In this document: positions 1 to 9,334 of the stretch, in pieces
How the letters are laid out: each line of letters begins with the position of its first letter
How positions within the stretch are numbered: the first letter of the stretch is position 1
DNA from: a virus
Strand: one strand, 5' to 3'
IMG/VR virus record: IMGVR_UViG_3300021959_000192
Location: 1-33,802 of that record
DNA: 33,802 bases
The notes under the pieces: generated by a model
Databases searched by the model: none
Told to the model about the DNA's origin: nothing
What the model saw: only the letters and a program-made list of their open reading frames with translations
Program-made: the position numbers and the translations under genes

Positions 1-3000
1 CATAATAGTACCAATACCTCCGTTTAAGTAATTCATCATAGCAGCGCTACCTCTATCCATTTTTAAAGATCTAGTTCTACCAGTTTCCATACGGTCAAAC
101 ATGTCTGTAATATTTTCTCTCCACTCAGTACCTAATTTAGATTCCATCTTGTTTAGGTTCTCTTCAGTAAATATCTCGTTCTTTACATCTATCCACTCTT
201 GAAGATGTTGTTTTCTACTAACACCTCTATTTATATTAGTAACCTCACCAGCCATTGTTTCTCCCCACCAGTTTTCTCCTGGTTCTTTCAACCCTTTTTC
301 TTGTTTAGTTATTCTAGCAAAATTTTCAGCGTAAGCTTGTAACTTTGGATTATTTGCTATATGTTGTACTAGCTTAGCTTCTGTTGTTTTTGCTAAATCT
401 GGAATTTTATAACCAGCTTTGTTCCAAAGGTAAACTCTCATTGCCATGTCATTAGTAAACGCAGTTCCTTCAACAGGTTTAGATATTTCTTTTACAACAT
501 CTTTATTTTGCTTACGAAGACTCATATAATCGTTCTTAGCAGATTGTCTAGCCGTGTTGTAATCTCTTACACCTCTCTCAAATGGCATTACAAACTCTTT
601 CTTAAACCATTCTTTATTTTTAATACCTTCTTTACCCTTTCCGTATAAAGGCTCTATAAGAAGCTCTAAATCAGCAGCACTATCTCTCATAAATACTCTT
701 CTACGCTTGATATCTTTACCTCTAACTTTAGCTTCAGCTTTTGAGAATACTTTTTCAGAACCTATATCTAAAGAGTGTTCCATTATTTTGTTAACGTCTT
801 TACCTAGGTTTTTGCTAGCTAAAGCTTGTTGAACATCGGATTTAATATCTAATTGATCTAAAACTCTCTTAACAGCTTTAACGTTAGGCATAGCATCATC
901 AACAAAGTACATGTCGTTGTAGCCTTCTGAGAACTTTTCTAGCATCCACATTGCCTTTGCTTCTCCAGTACTATTACCTAAACCTGTTATATTTTCAAAA
1001 GGGATTTCAACGCCTTTTGATTTTAACCAACCATATATAGCTGTGGCAGCTTCAGGCGGTCTAGCTGTAAGCACAAACATATTGTCAGGGCCAAACTTTT
1101 CCAAACGCTCTTTAAACTTTTTAAACAAAGGACCCTCAGTACCACCTCTCACTTTTACAAAATCTTTAAAATCAAAAGTATAACCTTGTTCGGCAAACTT
1201 AGGACCTTCTAATGGCCAGTTACCAGAACTAATTTTAACTTTTTTACCAGTATTAGGCTCTCTAGCTATTATAAAGTTCTCGCCTTTATCAATTAAAGTT
1301 TCGTCAAAATCAAAAGTAGACATACCTCTAGCTTCTTTCTTTTTGTCTCTACCAGATTTAATAGCGTTGTCGATAATTTTAATTCTTCTTTCTTTTTCAC
1401 CACGAGTAAGATCTTTAGAAGCAAAACCAACCTCAGCTAATTGCTCGGTCATACGTTTTTCAACGCCTTTATTTGCTTTTTGTAATTCTTTAAACTTTTT
1501 AGGTCCAACTTCTTTTTCAAACTTTAACATAATATCTTGAAGCAAAGTTCTTTTAAACCCACTTTCAACAGATCTATATTGAGATAAAACGTGGTGGTTT
1601 AATAAAGCCATTCTATACAAACCAGACGTGTTTGTTAAACCGCCCTCCGCGTCAACAATATCTAATAGGTCTTTTGTCGATGTTATTCCTATAAAATCAG
1701 AAACAGCCTCTTTACCAGCTTTTTTAAAAGTACCAGACGCGACTAAGTTAGCTGTTTGAATAGATTGGGTAACCATAGCCTTCAGGTGCTCCAACTTTAT
1801 TTTTCCTTCAGTGATAGGTCCTTCTGGAAATAACACGTATTTAACGGGAACAGTTTGTCTAACACCCATACGTAGGTTAGTGTTACTTCTAGCAACATTA
1901 TACATCCACTCCATCCTGTCTAACTTCTCTTGTTTATTTTTACCTGCTTCTATAAACTCTTGTTTTGTGGCTTCAATAGCAAAGTAAATATCTTCTTTAG
2001 TTTTGTTGTCTAATTCCGTAAAATACTTTTCTGCTATTTCTAGTTGTTTTTTGAAGTCACCACCAGCTTTAGCCAATTCTCTTTGTCCTTTTTCTTGTGT
2101 TGAAGCTGATTTAAATTTAATTTCAATACCCTTCCAAAGATCACTAACGTTTTTACCTAAATTTTCTAATGCTCTTTCTCTACCCCTAGTAAACGGTTGG
2201 TTTACTATAGCGCTACCATCTCTAGAATCCATTATAAAACCCTTGAAATCACCTTGTATTTCAGGTACTTTCTTACCTGTTACAGCGTCTATTGTGTCGG
2301 CAAACTTAACCTGTCTACCCTCTTTCTCCATTGTTACCCTTTGGTGAAGACCTATTAACTGATCAAAAAGCGTTAAGCTTTTTTCAAAACCCTTAGGTAG
2401 CATTTTAGCAAACTCAACTGATAAATCAACATGCTTGTTTAACCTTTTAACATCCACCGCTACGTTTCCTTTAGACTCAGTATAAAAAGCTTTTGGCTTT
2501 AAAGCTTTCATGTCTTTAACGGTTATACCATCTGGTAATTCACCTTTAAAATTATCCCAATAAGTGTTAAAGTCACCCATGAATTTAGTAGCTGTAGTTT
2601 TACCCTTTAATCCTTCAACCTCAACAGCAGACCATAGGGCAGCTTGACGTGGGTCAGAGAAAAATTCGTAATCTTTAAACTTATCTAAAAAATTTTTATA
2701 TTTTTTTTCAACAAGTGACTTGTTTCCTATAGCATAGTTTAAAAATATATCTTGAGTTTTTTCAAGAGGTATATCAAACTTTTCTGAAAAGTTTTTTATT
2801 AATTTACTAGCTAATGCTTCTGATTTTCCAGAACCAATTTGGTTTGCTAGTGTTTCTGCGTTAACTTTAAAGTTATAAGAAGGGTTTTCTTTTAATCCTC
2901 TTCTTACAATTTGGTTTGTTATAGCTTTACCAGTTTGGTTTATTATAGCTGGTATTGTAGATGTTTTAATATTTCTATTCATACTACTAATATCTATAGT

Positions 3001-6000
3001 ACCATCAAGTTTTTCTCTAATACCAAGTTTGTTTAAAAACTCAGTTTTGGTCATAGGTATTTTTTCTTGAATAGTTAAACCTTGCTTGCTTCCAGTCTTA
3101 GCCATTTTAACTCTATTGCCTTTTGTGTAAAAATCTTTTAATATACTATTTTCTATACCAGTGGCTTTACCCGTAATCTGAGAAGTGTTTTGTGGCAATA
3201 GATCGTGTATAGTTTTCCAGTTATCAGTAATAAATTTAGCTTTATTGGCATTAGACTTTCCAAACATTTCTTTAGTAGCCTCTGGAGCTTGGTCTTTTAA
3301 AGTTTTATAGTCAAGTTTTTCAAAGTCTAAAGATTCTATTTTATTTTTTATAGCATCTATAGATTTTTGCTTTACTGGTAACTCGTAAACTAGTTCAATA
3401 CCTTTTGTTCCACCGGCTTCTTGAGCTCTTTCTGTAGCGGCACCTGTTTCAAGCTGCATTGCCTCTGGAGCGTCTAAAGAAACTGTTTTTATTTTAGACT
3501 CCATATCAACACCTAAAGCCTTTAGTATATTACCAGTTCTAAGTTTTATGTTTTGCCTTAAATACGCTCCAAATGGAACACCAGAATCCACGTTATAACT
3601 ATTGATTATTTTTAAGAATTCATTGTTCTCAACATAATTTTTAAACTCAGCTTTTGTTAAACCAGAGCCAGGTACATCTTTATAGTTTTTGTTTACAAAA
3701 TCATTTAATATACCTATATTATTTTCTCTAAGTTTTTGAAGCTGTATAGAAGGATCAATACCTTTGGCTTCTCTTTCTTTATATTTAGCTATTTCTTTAG
3801 CGTTACTTTCAGATATTTCAATGTTTTTATTAAGATTTTTTATCTTAGCAACATTTTTATCCATTTTTTCTCTCCAACCTTCTGGTTTGCTTTTACCAAG
3901 TTCAATGTTTTGTTCTACCAACTTAGCTTTATCACCTTTTAAATCTTTAGAGCCAAGTGCTTGTTGATCTTTTAATTTTTTATTATTTTCAACAAATTCA
4001 ATTCCAAGAAAACTAATATCATCTAAATCGCCAAGCCTCGCTACTTTAGCTTGAATATTTAAACCTCTCCTAGCATCCATAGATAATCTACCTATATAAT
4101 CAACAAATTGTCTTGCTGTTCTAATTTTAGGTTTCATACCTGTAGATTCTTCTAGTACAGATAATAACTCTTGCTTAGCTTCTTTAAAAAATGTTGGAGC
4201 TACTTTTTGATAATATATTTTTGGATCTGTTAATAACTCAAACATGTAAGCAAAGAATTCTCTAGGCTCTATATTATTACCTTTACCAATTTCTTTACTA
4301 TAGTTTTTCTTTATAAACTCACCAAGCGGTGTTCCATCATAAGCTTGAAAATCAAACTTTTCAAATAATTTACCTATATTTTTTTTAAACTTAACTTCCG
4401 CCTGCGGATTACGGTTAAAATAAGATTCAAGACCAGCGTGACCCAATACCTCGTGCGTCATTTTTTCTGGTGTAAATTTACTTTTTAAGAATAAAGCGGT
4501 TCCAGGATCTTTACCCTTACCAGGTATAAAGGCAGCGCCATCAGCACCCTCGGGAAATCTAGCATCTTTTGCGTTTTCAGTAAACTCAACTTTAAAACCC
4601 TCAAATTCTTTGTTTACAGATTTTAAGGTTTCATTTATAGGTTGAGTAAACATTTTATCTACATTAGATTCAAAGTCTTTATTGTTAGGATCAAGCTCTA
4701 TGGCTGTAGTTTCAACCTTAGTCATTTGATCTAAATTTTTATATGCCTCATTTAAAGCCTCCCATTTGGTTTGTTGTTCTTTACTCATCATCTCGTATCC
4801 CTCTGGACGAGTACGAACTATTTTACCATCAGGCCCCGTGGTAAAAGCTGTTTCCAAAGCTCTGTTAACGCCTTCTTTACCAAGTTCACCGGTTGGCTTT
4901 TCAATAAGCTCGTTCATTTTGTCTTTCAACTCTGTCATAGCGTCATACTTACGCCTAGTTGACATAAAATCGGTTTTCTTAGCGTGTGTTGCCCCAGCAA
5001 TACTAAAAACTATAGATTCCACTATAACATCTTTAAATGTTAAGTCACCATAATGTTTATCAAATGTAGCTTGAAAATCTTTATTACCTAATAAATCTTG
5101 TATTCCCGTCTCTAGGTTAAACGCTATTTGAGCTGAGGTAGCACCAACAGGTCCACCTTTTACAACTTTTTGAAAAAGTGGATCCATCCATTTAAATCGT
5201 TTTTTAAACGGCGTAACTCCAGAAGTTAATTGGCCACCAGCATAAAAACCAGCACCAGCACCAGGATCAAATCCTGCGGTGAACATTTTACCCTCCTCAA
5301 TCATTGTCATTATAGCATGGTATTGAGTTTTCTTCCAACCACCAGCGTTTTTCATACCAGCTAGCACTCTTGACGCTCCCGTAGCCGTCATAGTAGCACC
5401 TGTAGCGGCAGATATAACACCAAGTTCTATAAGCATCGGAACAAAATGTCCAAAGCCTTCACCAATTTCTTCACCAAAAGTTCTTTCTATAGCTTTTAAT
5501 TGATCTGGAGTAAAACCTAATTTGTCTATTTCTCCCTTTGCTATTTCATTTTTAAATGTTTCGTTATAAGTGTTTCCAAGTTTTTCAAACTCTTCAAGCA
5601 TTTTAGATTCTGTAGCTCCTGGTCCAAGCGACGCTAACTTGTCTGCCTCGACTGGATTAATATCTGTGAAGTGAGTAAGTGTAGCTGACAATCCAGCTCT
5701 AGCAACTTCTCCAACAAAACCTCTTCTGTCAAACGTAGCGGGATCATTGTTTACGTATGTTAACTCATGTAGCAACTCTAGCTCGCCTTTGTTTCTATAT
5801 ACAGCTGACTCGTAGTTTAGTAATTTTTTTCTATCATCTTCTTTGATGCCAATGTTGTAGCCTAGAGTGTTACTAAGTCCTTTAAAATCCCTACCGTCAT
5901 AACCAACATCAAACAAAGTTTTAATAGGAACGTTTAAATCAAGTTTAGTATAATTTTTTTGCTGCTCTTTACTTATGTGACCGCTTTCAATTAGTTTTTT

Positions 6001-7386
6001 ATATAGGTCTGGCGCAGAACCACCGTTGAACTTTAAATTAACCGTCTCTGTATTGCCAGTAGCCCAAAGTTGTTGTAAGTTATAGGCTTTAGATTTATAC
6101 AGTAACTCATGTGCCTCAAAATCTGTTAATTTAGGATTTTTAATTTTTTGCTCTTGTACTTGGGTAAGTAAAGTTCCATCGAGATCTTTTTTTGCTTTAT
6201 CTATCTTTTCTTGACGATACTCAGTGGTTTCGTTATCCATGTACGAGCTAGCAAGTTTCTTATCCACAACCTCAATCTGCTTAGTGTAAGCACCCAACCC
6301 ACCTTGACCAGTGGAAATAGTGGTTTTTGTTGTTGCTAGCTTTTGTATATCATTTTTATGGGTTTTTATTTCTGATGTTAGTCTTTTTATTTCATTAGCG
6401 TCTCCACCTTCTTCTTGCAGTCTAATTAAATCTCTATTTTTCTTTCTTATTAAAGTGTTTAATTCTTGTTTTTTTAATTCTTTTTCACTAAAGTTTTGAC
6501 TAGTTTGATTAAATATCTGTTTGTAAACATCTTCATCTAGAGTCGTAGCGCCTATTAAGTTCTCAGCATTATCCCTTTCTTTGTCTTCAGCAGTTACTTT
6601 ATTCAAAGCTGTTTGAAACAATCCGTCACCCCCTTTTCCGACTATGTCCATAAAAGCTCGTTTATCTAAACCTGGATATTTCTCTTGCATTGTAGCAAAC
6701 ACTTGATCGTGCGTTTTGTTTAACTCATTTTCATAAGTCATAGGATCTTCAGCGTAATTTTGCAGCGTTTCAAGCTCGTCAGACATCAAAGAATTAAATG
6801 CGTTTCTATATTCAGAAGTAACATTAGCCGTTATCTCTTCCATTTTTTCTAAATCAACTTGCTCATATGTATTAACTTCTGCCCCACCCTTCTCGTCTAA
6901 AGCCATGTATGACACGTCTTTCGGTTGGTGTTGCCATTCTGTACCAGTTATAAGACTGGGATAGTCAGAAGGTAAAAGACCTGTTTTATCTTTTATTTGT
7001 TTTTCTCTTAAATAAAGTTTTTGACCCTCAATTCCTTTTTGACGTTGTTCTTCAGCTTTACGATCAAACTCAGCTCTTTCTACATCAGTCATAGTAATAT
7101 CATCCATCGTTAAATCTGGAGTATCACCTATTATTTCTGGTATTACAATATTTGGTTGTACAGTTCTATCTTGAACTGATCCCGACGAACCACTTCCCGA
7201 CCCTGAATCCGTATCGTTTGACTCCATCATCTGGGTCTCGTCCGAGGAGCCGTCTGTCTTTCCCGTAATATCATCAGGATAATATTCACTAATGTAATTT
7301 TCTATAGTTAAGCCTTTAGCTTCAGCAGCTTCTAAAACCTCTTCTTGAGTATAATTATCACCATCTAACGTGTAGTTATCAGCCAT
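1..7386 (-). CDS. Giant multidomain virion protein, 3' end beyond window (partial)
   Basis: An open frame of 2462 codons starts at ATG 7384-7386 and reaches base 1 without a stop, so the C-terminus is outside the window. The start lies two bases after the stop of the preceding gene. The first ~130 residues are polar and Ser/Asp/Gln-rich. A Gly/Ala-rich, partly hydrophobic stretch lies near residues 640-740. Next come a zincin-like motif HEVLGH at 978-983, a stretch resembling sigma-70 region 2 at about 1225-1305, and a HAD-like domain at about 2024-2180 (DFDET, LTARP and FVDDA motifs). The last visible part (about 2180-2462) resembles, from memory, the C-terminal part of very large proteins of uncultured marine phages. 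Its place at the end of the virion module, its size and its mosaic structure suggest an internal, possibly ejected, cargo protein of the polyvalent type. That role is inferred. No lytic transglycosylase or RNA polymerase signature was found. Confidence 0.85.
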   Translation of the reverse strand, partial: MADNYTLDGDNYTQEEVLEAAEAKGLTIENYISEYYPDDITGKTDGSSDETQMMESNDTDSGSGSGSSGSVQDRTVQPNIVIPEIIGDTPDLTMDDITMTDVERAEFDRKAEEQRQKGIEGQKLYLREKQIKDKTGLLPSDYPSLITGTEWQHQPKDVSYMALDEKGGAEVNTYEQVDLEKMEEITANVTSEYRNAFNSLMSDELETLQNYAEDPMTYENELNKTHDQVFATMQEKYPGLDKRAFMDIVGKGGDGLFQTALNKVTAEDKERDNAENLIGATTLDEDVYKQIFNQTSQNFSEKELKKQELNTLIRKKNRDLIRLQEEGGDANEIKRLTSEIKTHKNDIQKLATTKTTISTGQGGLGAYTKQIEVVDKKLASSYMDNETTEYRQEKIDKAKKDLDGTLLTQVQEQKIKNPKLTDFEAHELLYKSKAYNLQQLWATGNTETVNLKFNGGSAPDLYKKLIESGHISKEQQKNYTKLDLNVPIKTLFDVGYDGRDFKGLSNTLGYNIGIKEDDRKKLLNYESAVYRNKGELELLHELTYVNNDPATFDRRGFVGEVARAGLSATLTHFTDINPVEADKLASLGPGATESKMLEEFEKLGNTYNETFKNEIAKGEIDKLGFTPDQLKAIERTFGEEIGEGFGHFVPMLIELGVISAATGATMTATGASRVLAGMKNAGGWKKTQYHAIMTMIEEGKMFTAGFDPGAGAGFYAGGQLTSGVTPFKKRFKWMDPLFQKVVKGGPVGATSAQIAFNLETGIQDLLGNKDFQATFDKHYGDLTFKDVIVESIVFSIAGATHAKKTDFMSTRRKYDAMTELKDKMNELIEKPTGELGKEGVNRALETAFTTGPDGKIVRTRPEGYEMMSKEQQTKWEALNEAYKNLDQMTKVETTAIELDPNNKDFESNVDKMFTQPINETLKSVNKEFEGFKVEFTENAKDARFPEGADGAAFIPGKGKDPGTALFLKSKFTPEKMTHEVLGHAGLESYFNRNPQAEVKFKKNIGKLFEKFDFQAYDGTPLGEFIKKNYSKEIGKGNNIEPREFFAYMFELLTDPKIYYQKVAPTFFKEAKQELLSVLEESTGMKPKIRTARQFVDYIGRLSMDARRGLNIQAKVARLGDLDDISFLGIEFVENNKKLKDQQALGSKDLKGDKAKLVEQNIELGKSKPEGWREKMDKNVAKIKNLNKNIEISESNAKEIAKYKEREAKGIDPSIQLQKLRENNIGILNDFVNKNYKDVPGSGLTKAEFKNYVENNEFLKIINSYNVDSGVPFGAYLRQNIKLRTGNILKALGVDMESKIKTVSLDAPEAMQLETGAATERAQEAGGTKGIELVYELPVKQKSIDAIKNKIESLDFEKLDYKTLKDQAPEATKEMFGKSNANKAKFITDNWKTIHDLLPQNTSQITGKATGIENSILKDFYTKGNRVKMAKTGSKQGLTIQEKIPMTKTEFLNKLGIREKLDGTIDISSMNRNIKTSTIPAIINQTGKAITNQIVRRGLKENPSYNFKVNAETLANQIGSGKSEALASKLIKNFSEKFDIPLEKTQDIFLNYAIGNKSLVEKKYKNFLDKFKDYEFFSDPRQAALWSAVEVEGLKGKTTATKFMGDFNTYWDNFKGELPDGITVKDMKALKPKAFYTESKGNVAVDVKRLNKHVDLSVEFAKMLPKGFEKSLTLFDQLIGLHQRVTMEKEGRQVKFADTIDAVTGKKVPEIQGDFKGFIMDSRDGSAIVNQPFTRGRERALENLGKNVSDLWKGIEIKFKSASTQEKGQRELAKAGGDFKKQLEIAEKYFTELDNKTKEDIYFAIEATKQEFIEAGKNKQEKLDRMEWMYNVARSNTNLRMGVRQTVPVKYVLFPEGPITEGKIKLEHLKAMVTQSIQTANLVASGTFKKAGKEAVSDFIGITSTKDLLDIVDAEGGLTNTSGLYRMALLNHHVLSQYRSVESGFKRTLLQDIMLKFEKEVGPKKFKELQKANKGVEKRMTEQLAEVGFASKDLTRGEKERRIKIIDNAIKSGRDKKKEARGMSTFDFDETLIDKGENFIIAREPNTGKKVKISSGNWPLEGPKFAEQGYTFDFKDFVKVRGGTEGPLFKKFKERLEKFGPDNMFVLTARPPEAATAIYGWLKSKGVEIPFENITGLGNSTGEAKAMWMLEKFSEGYNDMYFVDDAMPNVKAVKRVLDQLDIKSDVQQALASKNLGKDVNKIMEHSLDIGSEKVFSKAEAKVRGKDIKRRRVFMRDSAADLELLIEPLYGKGKEGIKNKEWFKKEFVMPFERGVRDYNTARQSAKNDYMSLRKQNKDVVKEISKPVEGTAFTNDMAMRVYLWNKAGYKIPDLAKTTEAKLVQHIANNPKLQAYAENFARITKQEKGLKEPGENWWGETMAGEVTNINRGVSRKQHLQEWIDVKNEIFTEENLNKMESKLGTEWRENITDMFDRMETGRTRSLKMDRGSAAMMNYLNGGIGTIM
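841..1320 (-). other. HAD-like hydrolase domain inside the giant protein
   Basis: About residues 2023-2182 of the giant protein. Motif I reads FDFDETL (D2026 and D2028, the nucleophile and acid/base pair of the HAD fold). Motif II reads VLTARP (T2107), with the usual small-residue Thr after a hydrophobic strand. The acidic motif IV reads FVDDAMPN (D2163, D2164). Order and spacing match a HAD phosphatase core. The basic residue of motif III is probably one of the lysines between motifs II and IV, but I cannot assign it. HAD enzymes usually remove phosphate from small molecules, nucleotides or nucleic-acid ends; the substrate here is unknown. Confidence 0.75.
3457..3714 (-). other. Stretch resembling sigma-70 region 2 inside the giant protein
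   Basis: About residues 1225-1310. A helical run is followed by YNVDSGVPFGAYLRQNIKLR and then a helix ending near LKALG. This follows the region-2 pattern of sigma factors, in which an aromatic/Asp/Gly turn leads to PF-x-x-Y-hydrophobic and an Ile/Arg helix. An SLDAPE stretch follows at 1303-1308, where sigma factors often carry an SLD-type turn. No region 4 helix-turn-helix was recognised. The resemblance rests on pattern only and could be convergent. I recall similar text in large marine phage proteins. Confidence 0.4.
4201..4500 (-). other. Zincin-like metallopeptidase motif inside the giant protein
   Basis: Residues 976-988 read MTHEVLGHAGLES, so H978, E979 and H983 form an HExxGH motif. 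This is one residue longer than classical HExxH, but it matches my memory of the HE-x-x-GH-x-G-L signature in zincin-like domains of phage polyvalent proteins. A possible third ligand, E1043, lies in REFFAY 60 residues downstream, inside a predicted helix. If active, the domain could process virion or host proteins. Catalysis is not shown. Confidence 0.45.
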
Positions 7387-7388
7387 AT

Positions 7389-9332
7389 TTATTTAAGTTT
7401 TTTCTTAGTTACTTCGTTACCAATTAAATCTTCTATCATATCATCTAAAAACCTCGCACTAATATTTGATCCCATTTCTTTGTTTAAATGATCTATCAAT
7501 TTTTTCTTGAGATCTGGATTGGTTGTTATCTTGCCTAAAAGCTCTTCCAAATCACCTGTTGTTTTAGGTTGTGCACCTCCCGATCCATAAGTAAACGATG
7601 GGGGAAAACTTTGTAAAGCCGATAGTATATCTGGCGCTTTAACGTTTTGTTTACCAGTTCCAAATCCGTATTTTCTCGTATAATTCGTTGCAATAGCACC
7701 ACCACCACCACTACCATCGCCACTACCTCCACCAAATGTAATACCACCAAGTCTATTGCTCAGTCCAAATCTAGTTCCACTCAGTACGTCTGCGGTTGGC
7801 TCGTTAAGACCACTAGGATCTGTATATGTTTTACCACCATCAGTGGTAGTATATTTAAAACCTTGCCAATCATAAAGAGTTTGACCAGCTTTAGCTTGGT
7901 TTACTTTTTTGTCTTGATCTTCGTAAGAAACATAAGACTTAGCAGAGTCAATGTAAGATTTACCTAAATTGTTGTTGTTGTTGTTGTTGTTGTTGTTCGG
8001 TGGCGTGTATAATTTATTACCAACAGCGTGCATTAGCTCACCTGTTCTATATATATGTTTTTCAGTTAATTTCCTAAGATGAGAACCATCATCGTAATTA
8101 GGATTAGTTTTGTCAAAAGTAGCACTTCTCACTTTCTTAAAATTACTTACGGCAACATTATTACCTACAAAATCCGCTTCAGTATAACCAGCCTTACCAT
8201 CAGCCATTTCATCCACACCCATACTAGCTAAATCAACACTGCTAAGTTCTGCAAATATTTCAGCTGAATACTCGCTTTCACCATTAACATGCTCTCTTAA
8301 CGTTTTAGAGTCATCACCAAGTCTAACGTCAGAAAGTTGACGAAGTGTTGTCTCGTTGTCAAGAACAGGCCTAAAAGAGCTTACTAGTTGATTACCCATG
8401 TACTCAATGTTTTGTTTTCCAAAGTTTAATTGAGCATTAATTTTTTTCTGTAATGGATCTAATATTTTTTGATCCATATTCATTTCCAATAAGTTTTTTG
8501 TTTCTGGAGCTGACACGAAGTGTGGTTTTTCACCACCAGTTATTGGGTTACCGTTCTCATCCTCACCTGTGACAAAGTTTCCTTGCTTGTCTTTCAACAT
8601 GAAACCCATTTTACCGTTCTTATCACGAGAAGGCACTAGTTTATATCCTTCAAATTCACCTTCATCAATAGTACCAGTTTTTGTACCAAGGGCGTTCATG
8701 CCTTGTTTAAAGGCTAAATTAAGCTTTCCAGTGTTTTGGAAGTTTACATTACCACTTGTTAGTTGATCATCAGTTATGTTACGAGCGTCATCAAGCATTT
8801 TTATATCGTTTGTAAACTGTTCTCTTTGAGCTCTTAACTCGTTTTTTCTCGCTCTACTTTTCTTGTCTGTTTTTAAATACAAACTGCTCAACTCTTTTCT
8901 TATAGATCTCAACTCGTCACCTATAGTTGTTTTTTTAGTTTTTTTACCTAAAGCATTTTTGTCAGATACTGGGTCATCACTAGTATCCGTGGTTACAGAC
9001 CACCCGGGCGCTCCTTCTTTCCCCACGGTTTCTTTACTTTGCTTTTCAGTCTCCGGTCCTTGCACTTCTATCTCTGTCTCTAAAGTGTAACGATCACCAC
9101 TCGTTATGTTGCTTTGGTTTTCAATAGCTTTTTTAACTAAACCTCCACCAATTTTACCAACCTCTTTGGCCGCTGAAGCAAAGCTCTCACCAACAGCCCG
9201 CATAGTTTTACCGTACTCAGAAGCCATAGATTCGAAAGTACCACTAAGATCTTTAGGTACATTAGCCATGGCCGCTTTAGTAGCTGCTGCGACTAAAGTT
9301 TGATCTGCTCCTGGATTTAAATTTACTGCCAT
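7389..9332 (-). CDS. Virion protein with Asn and Gly low-complexity linkers (647 aa)
   Basis: No enzymatic motif is recognised. The first ~80 residues (after MAVNLNPGADQTLVAAATKA) are Ala/Lys/Gly-rich and look like amphipathic helices. Residues 80-190 are highly charged. The centre, about 190-440, is mixed alpha/beta and unassigned. Residues 446-455 are ten consecutive Asn, encoded by a (AAC)9 run plus AAT, and a Gly-rich stretch (GGGSGDGSGGGG) lies near 530-550; both look like flexible linkers. The C-terminus is helical and Lys-rich. The gene starts two bases after the S74-domain gene and stops two bases before the giant gene, so the three are likely translated together. Its opening resembles proteins I recall from uncultured marine phages that are usually called structural. 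An internal-core role, like that of T7 internal proteins, is a guess. Confidence 0.8.
   Translation of the reverse strand: MAVNLNPGADQTLVAAATKAAMANVPKDLSGTFESMASEYGKTMRAVGESFASAAKEVGKIGGGLVKKAIENQSNITSGDRYTLETEIEVQGPETEKQSKETVGKEGAPGWSVTTDTSDDPVSDKNALGKKTKKTTIGDELRSIRKELSSLYLKTDKKSRARKNELRAQREQFTNDIKMLDDARNITDDQLTSGNVNFQNTGKLNLAFKQGMNALGTKTGTIDEGEFEGYKLVPSRDKNGKMGFMLKDKQGNFVTGEDENGNPITGGEKPHFVSAPETKNLLEMNMDQKILDPLQKKINAQLNFGKQNIEYMGNQLVSSFRPVLDNETTLRQLSDVRLGDDSKTLREHVNGESEYSAEIFAELSSVDLASMGVDEMADGKAGYTEADFVGNNVAVSNFKKVRSATFDKTNPNYDDGSHLRKLTEKHIYRTGELMHAVGNKLYTPPNNNNNNNNNNLGKSYIDSAKSYVSYEDQDKKVNQAKAGQTLYDWQGFKYTTTDGGKTYTDPSGLNEPTADVLSGTRFGLSNRLGGITFGGGSGDGSGGGGAIATNYTRKYGFGTGKQNVKAPDILSALQSFPPSFTYGSGGAQPKTTGDLEELLGKITTNPDLKKKLIDHLNKEMGSNISARFLDDMIEDLIGNEVTKKKLK
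7971..7997 (-). repeat. (GTT)9 microsatellite, reads (AAC)9 in the coding sense
   Basis: Nine perfect GTT units on the plus strand lie inside the 647-residue protein gene and, with an adjacent AAT codon, encode ten Asn in a row. Gain or loss of units would keep the reading frame, so it would change linker length and not switch the gene on or off. Confidence 0.95.
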
Positions 9333-9334
9333 AT

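Noticed and set aside
5761-6120. Other HE pairs in the giant protein (HELLYK and HELTYV)
   Set aside because: They lack the second His of an HExxH or HExxGH site and no nearby third ligand stands out.
7535-7750. Minus-strand frame in another phase of the 647-residue gene
   Set aside because: It arises from the Gly-rich and repeat region of the real gene, and its Val/Leu-rich product looks like a frame shadow.
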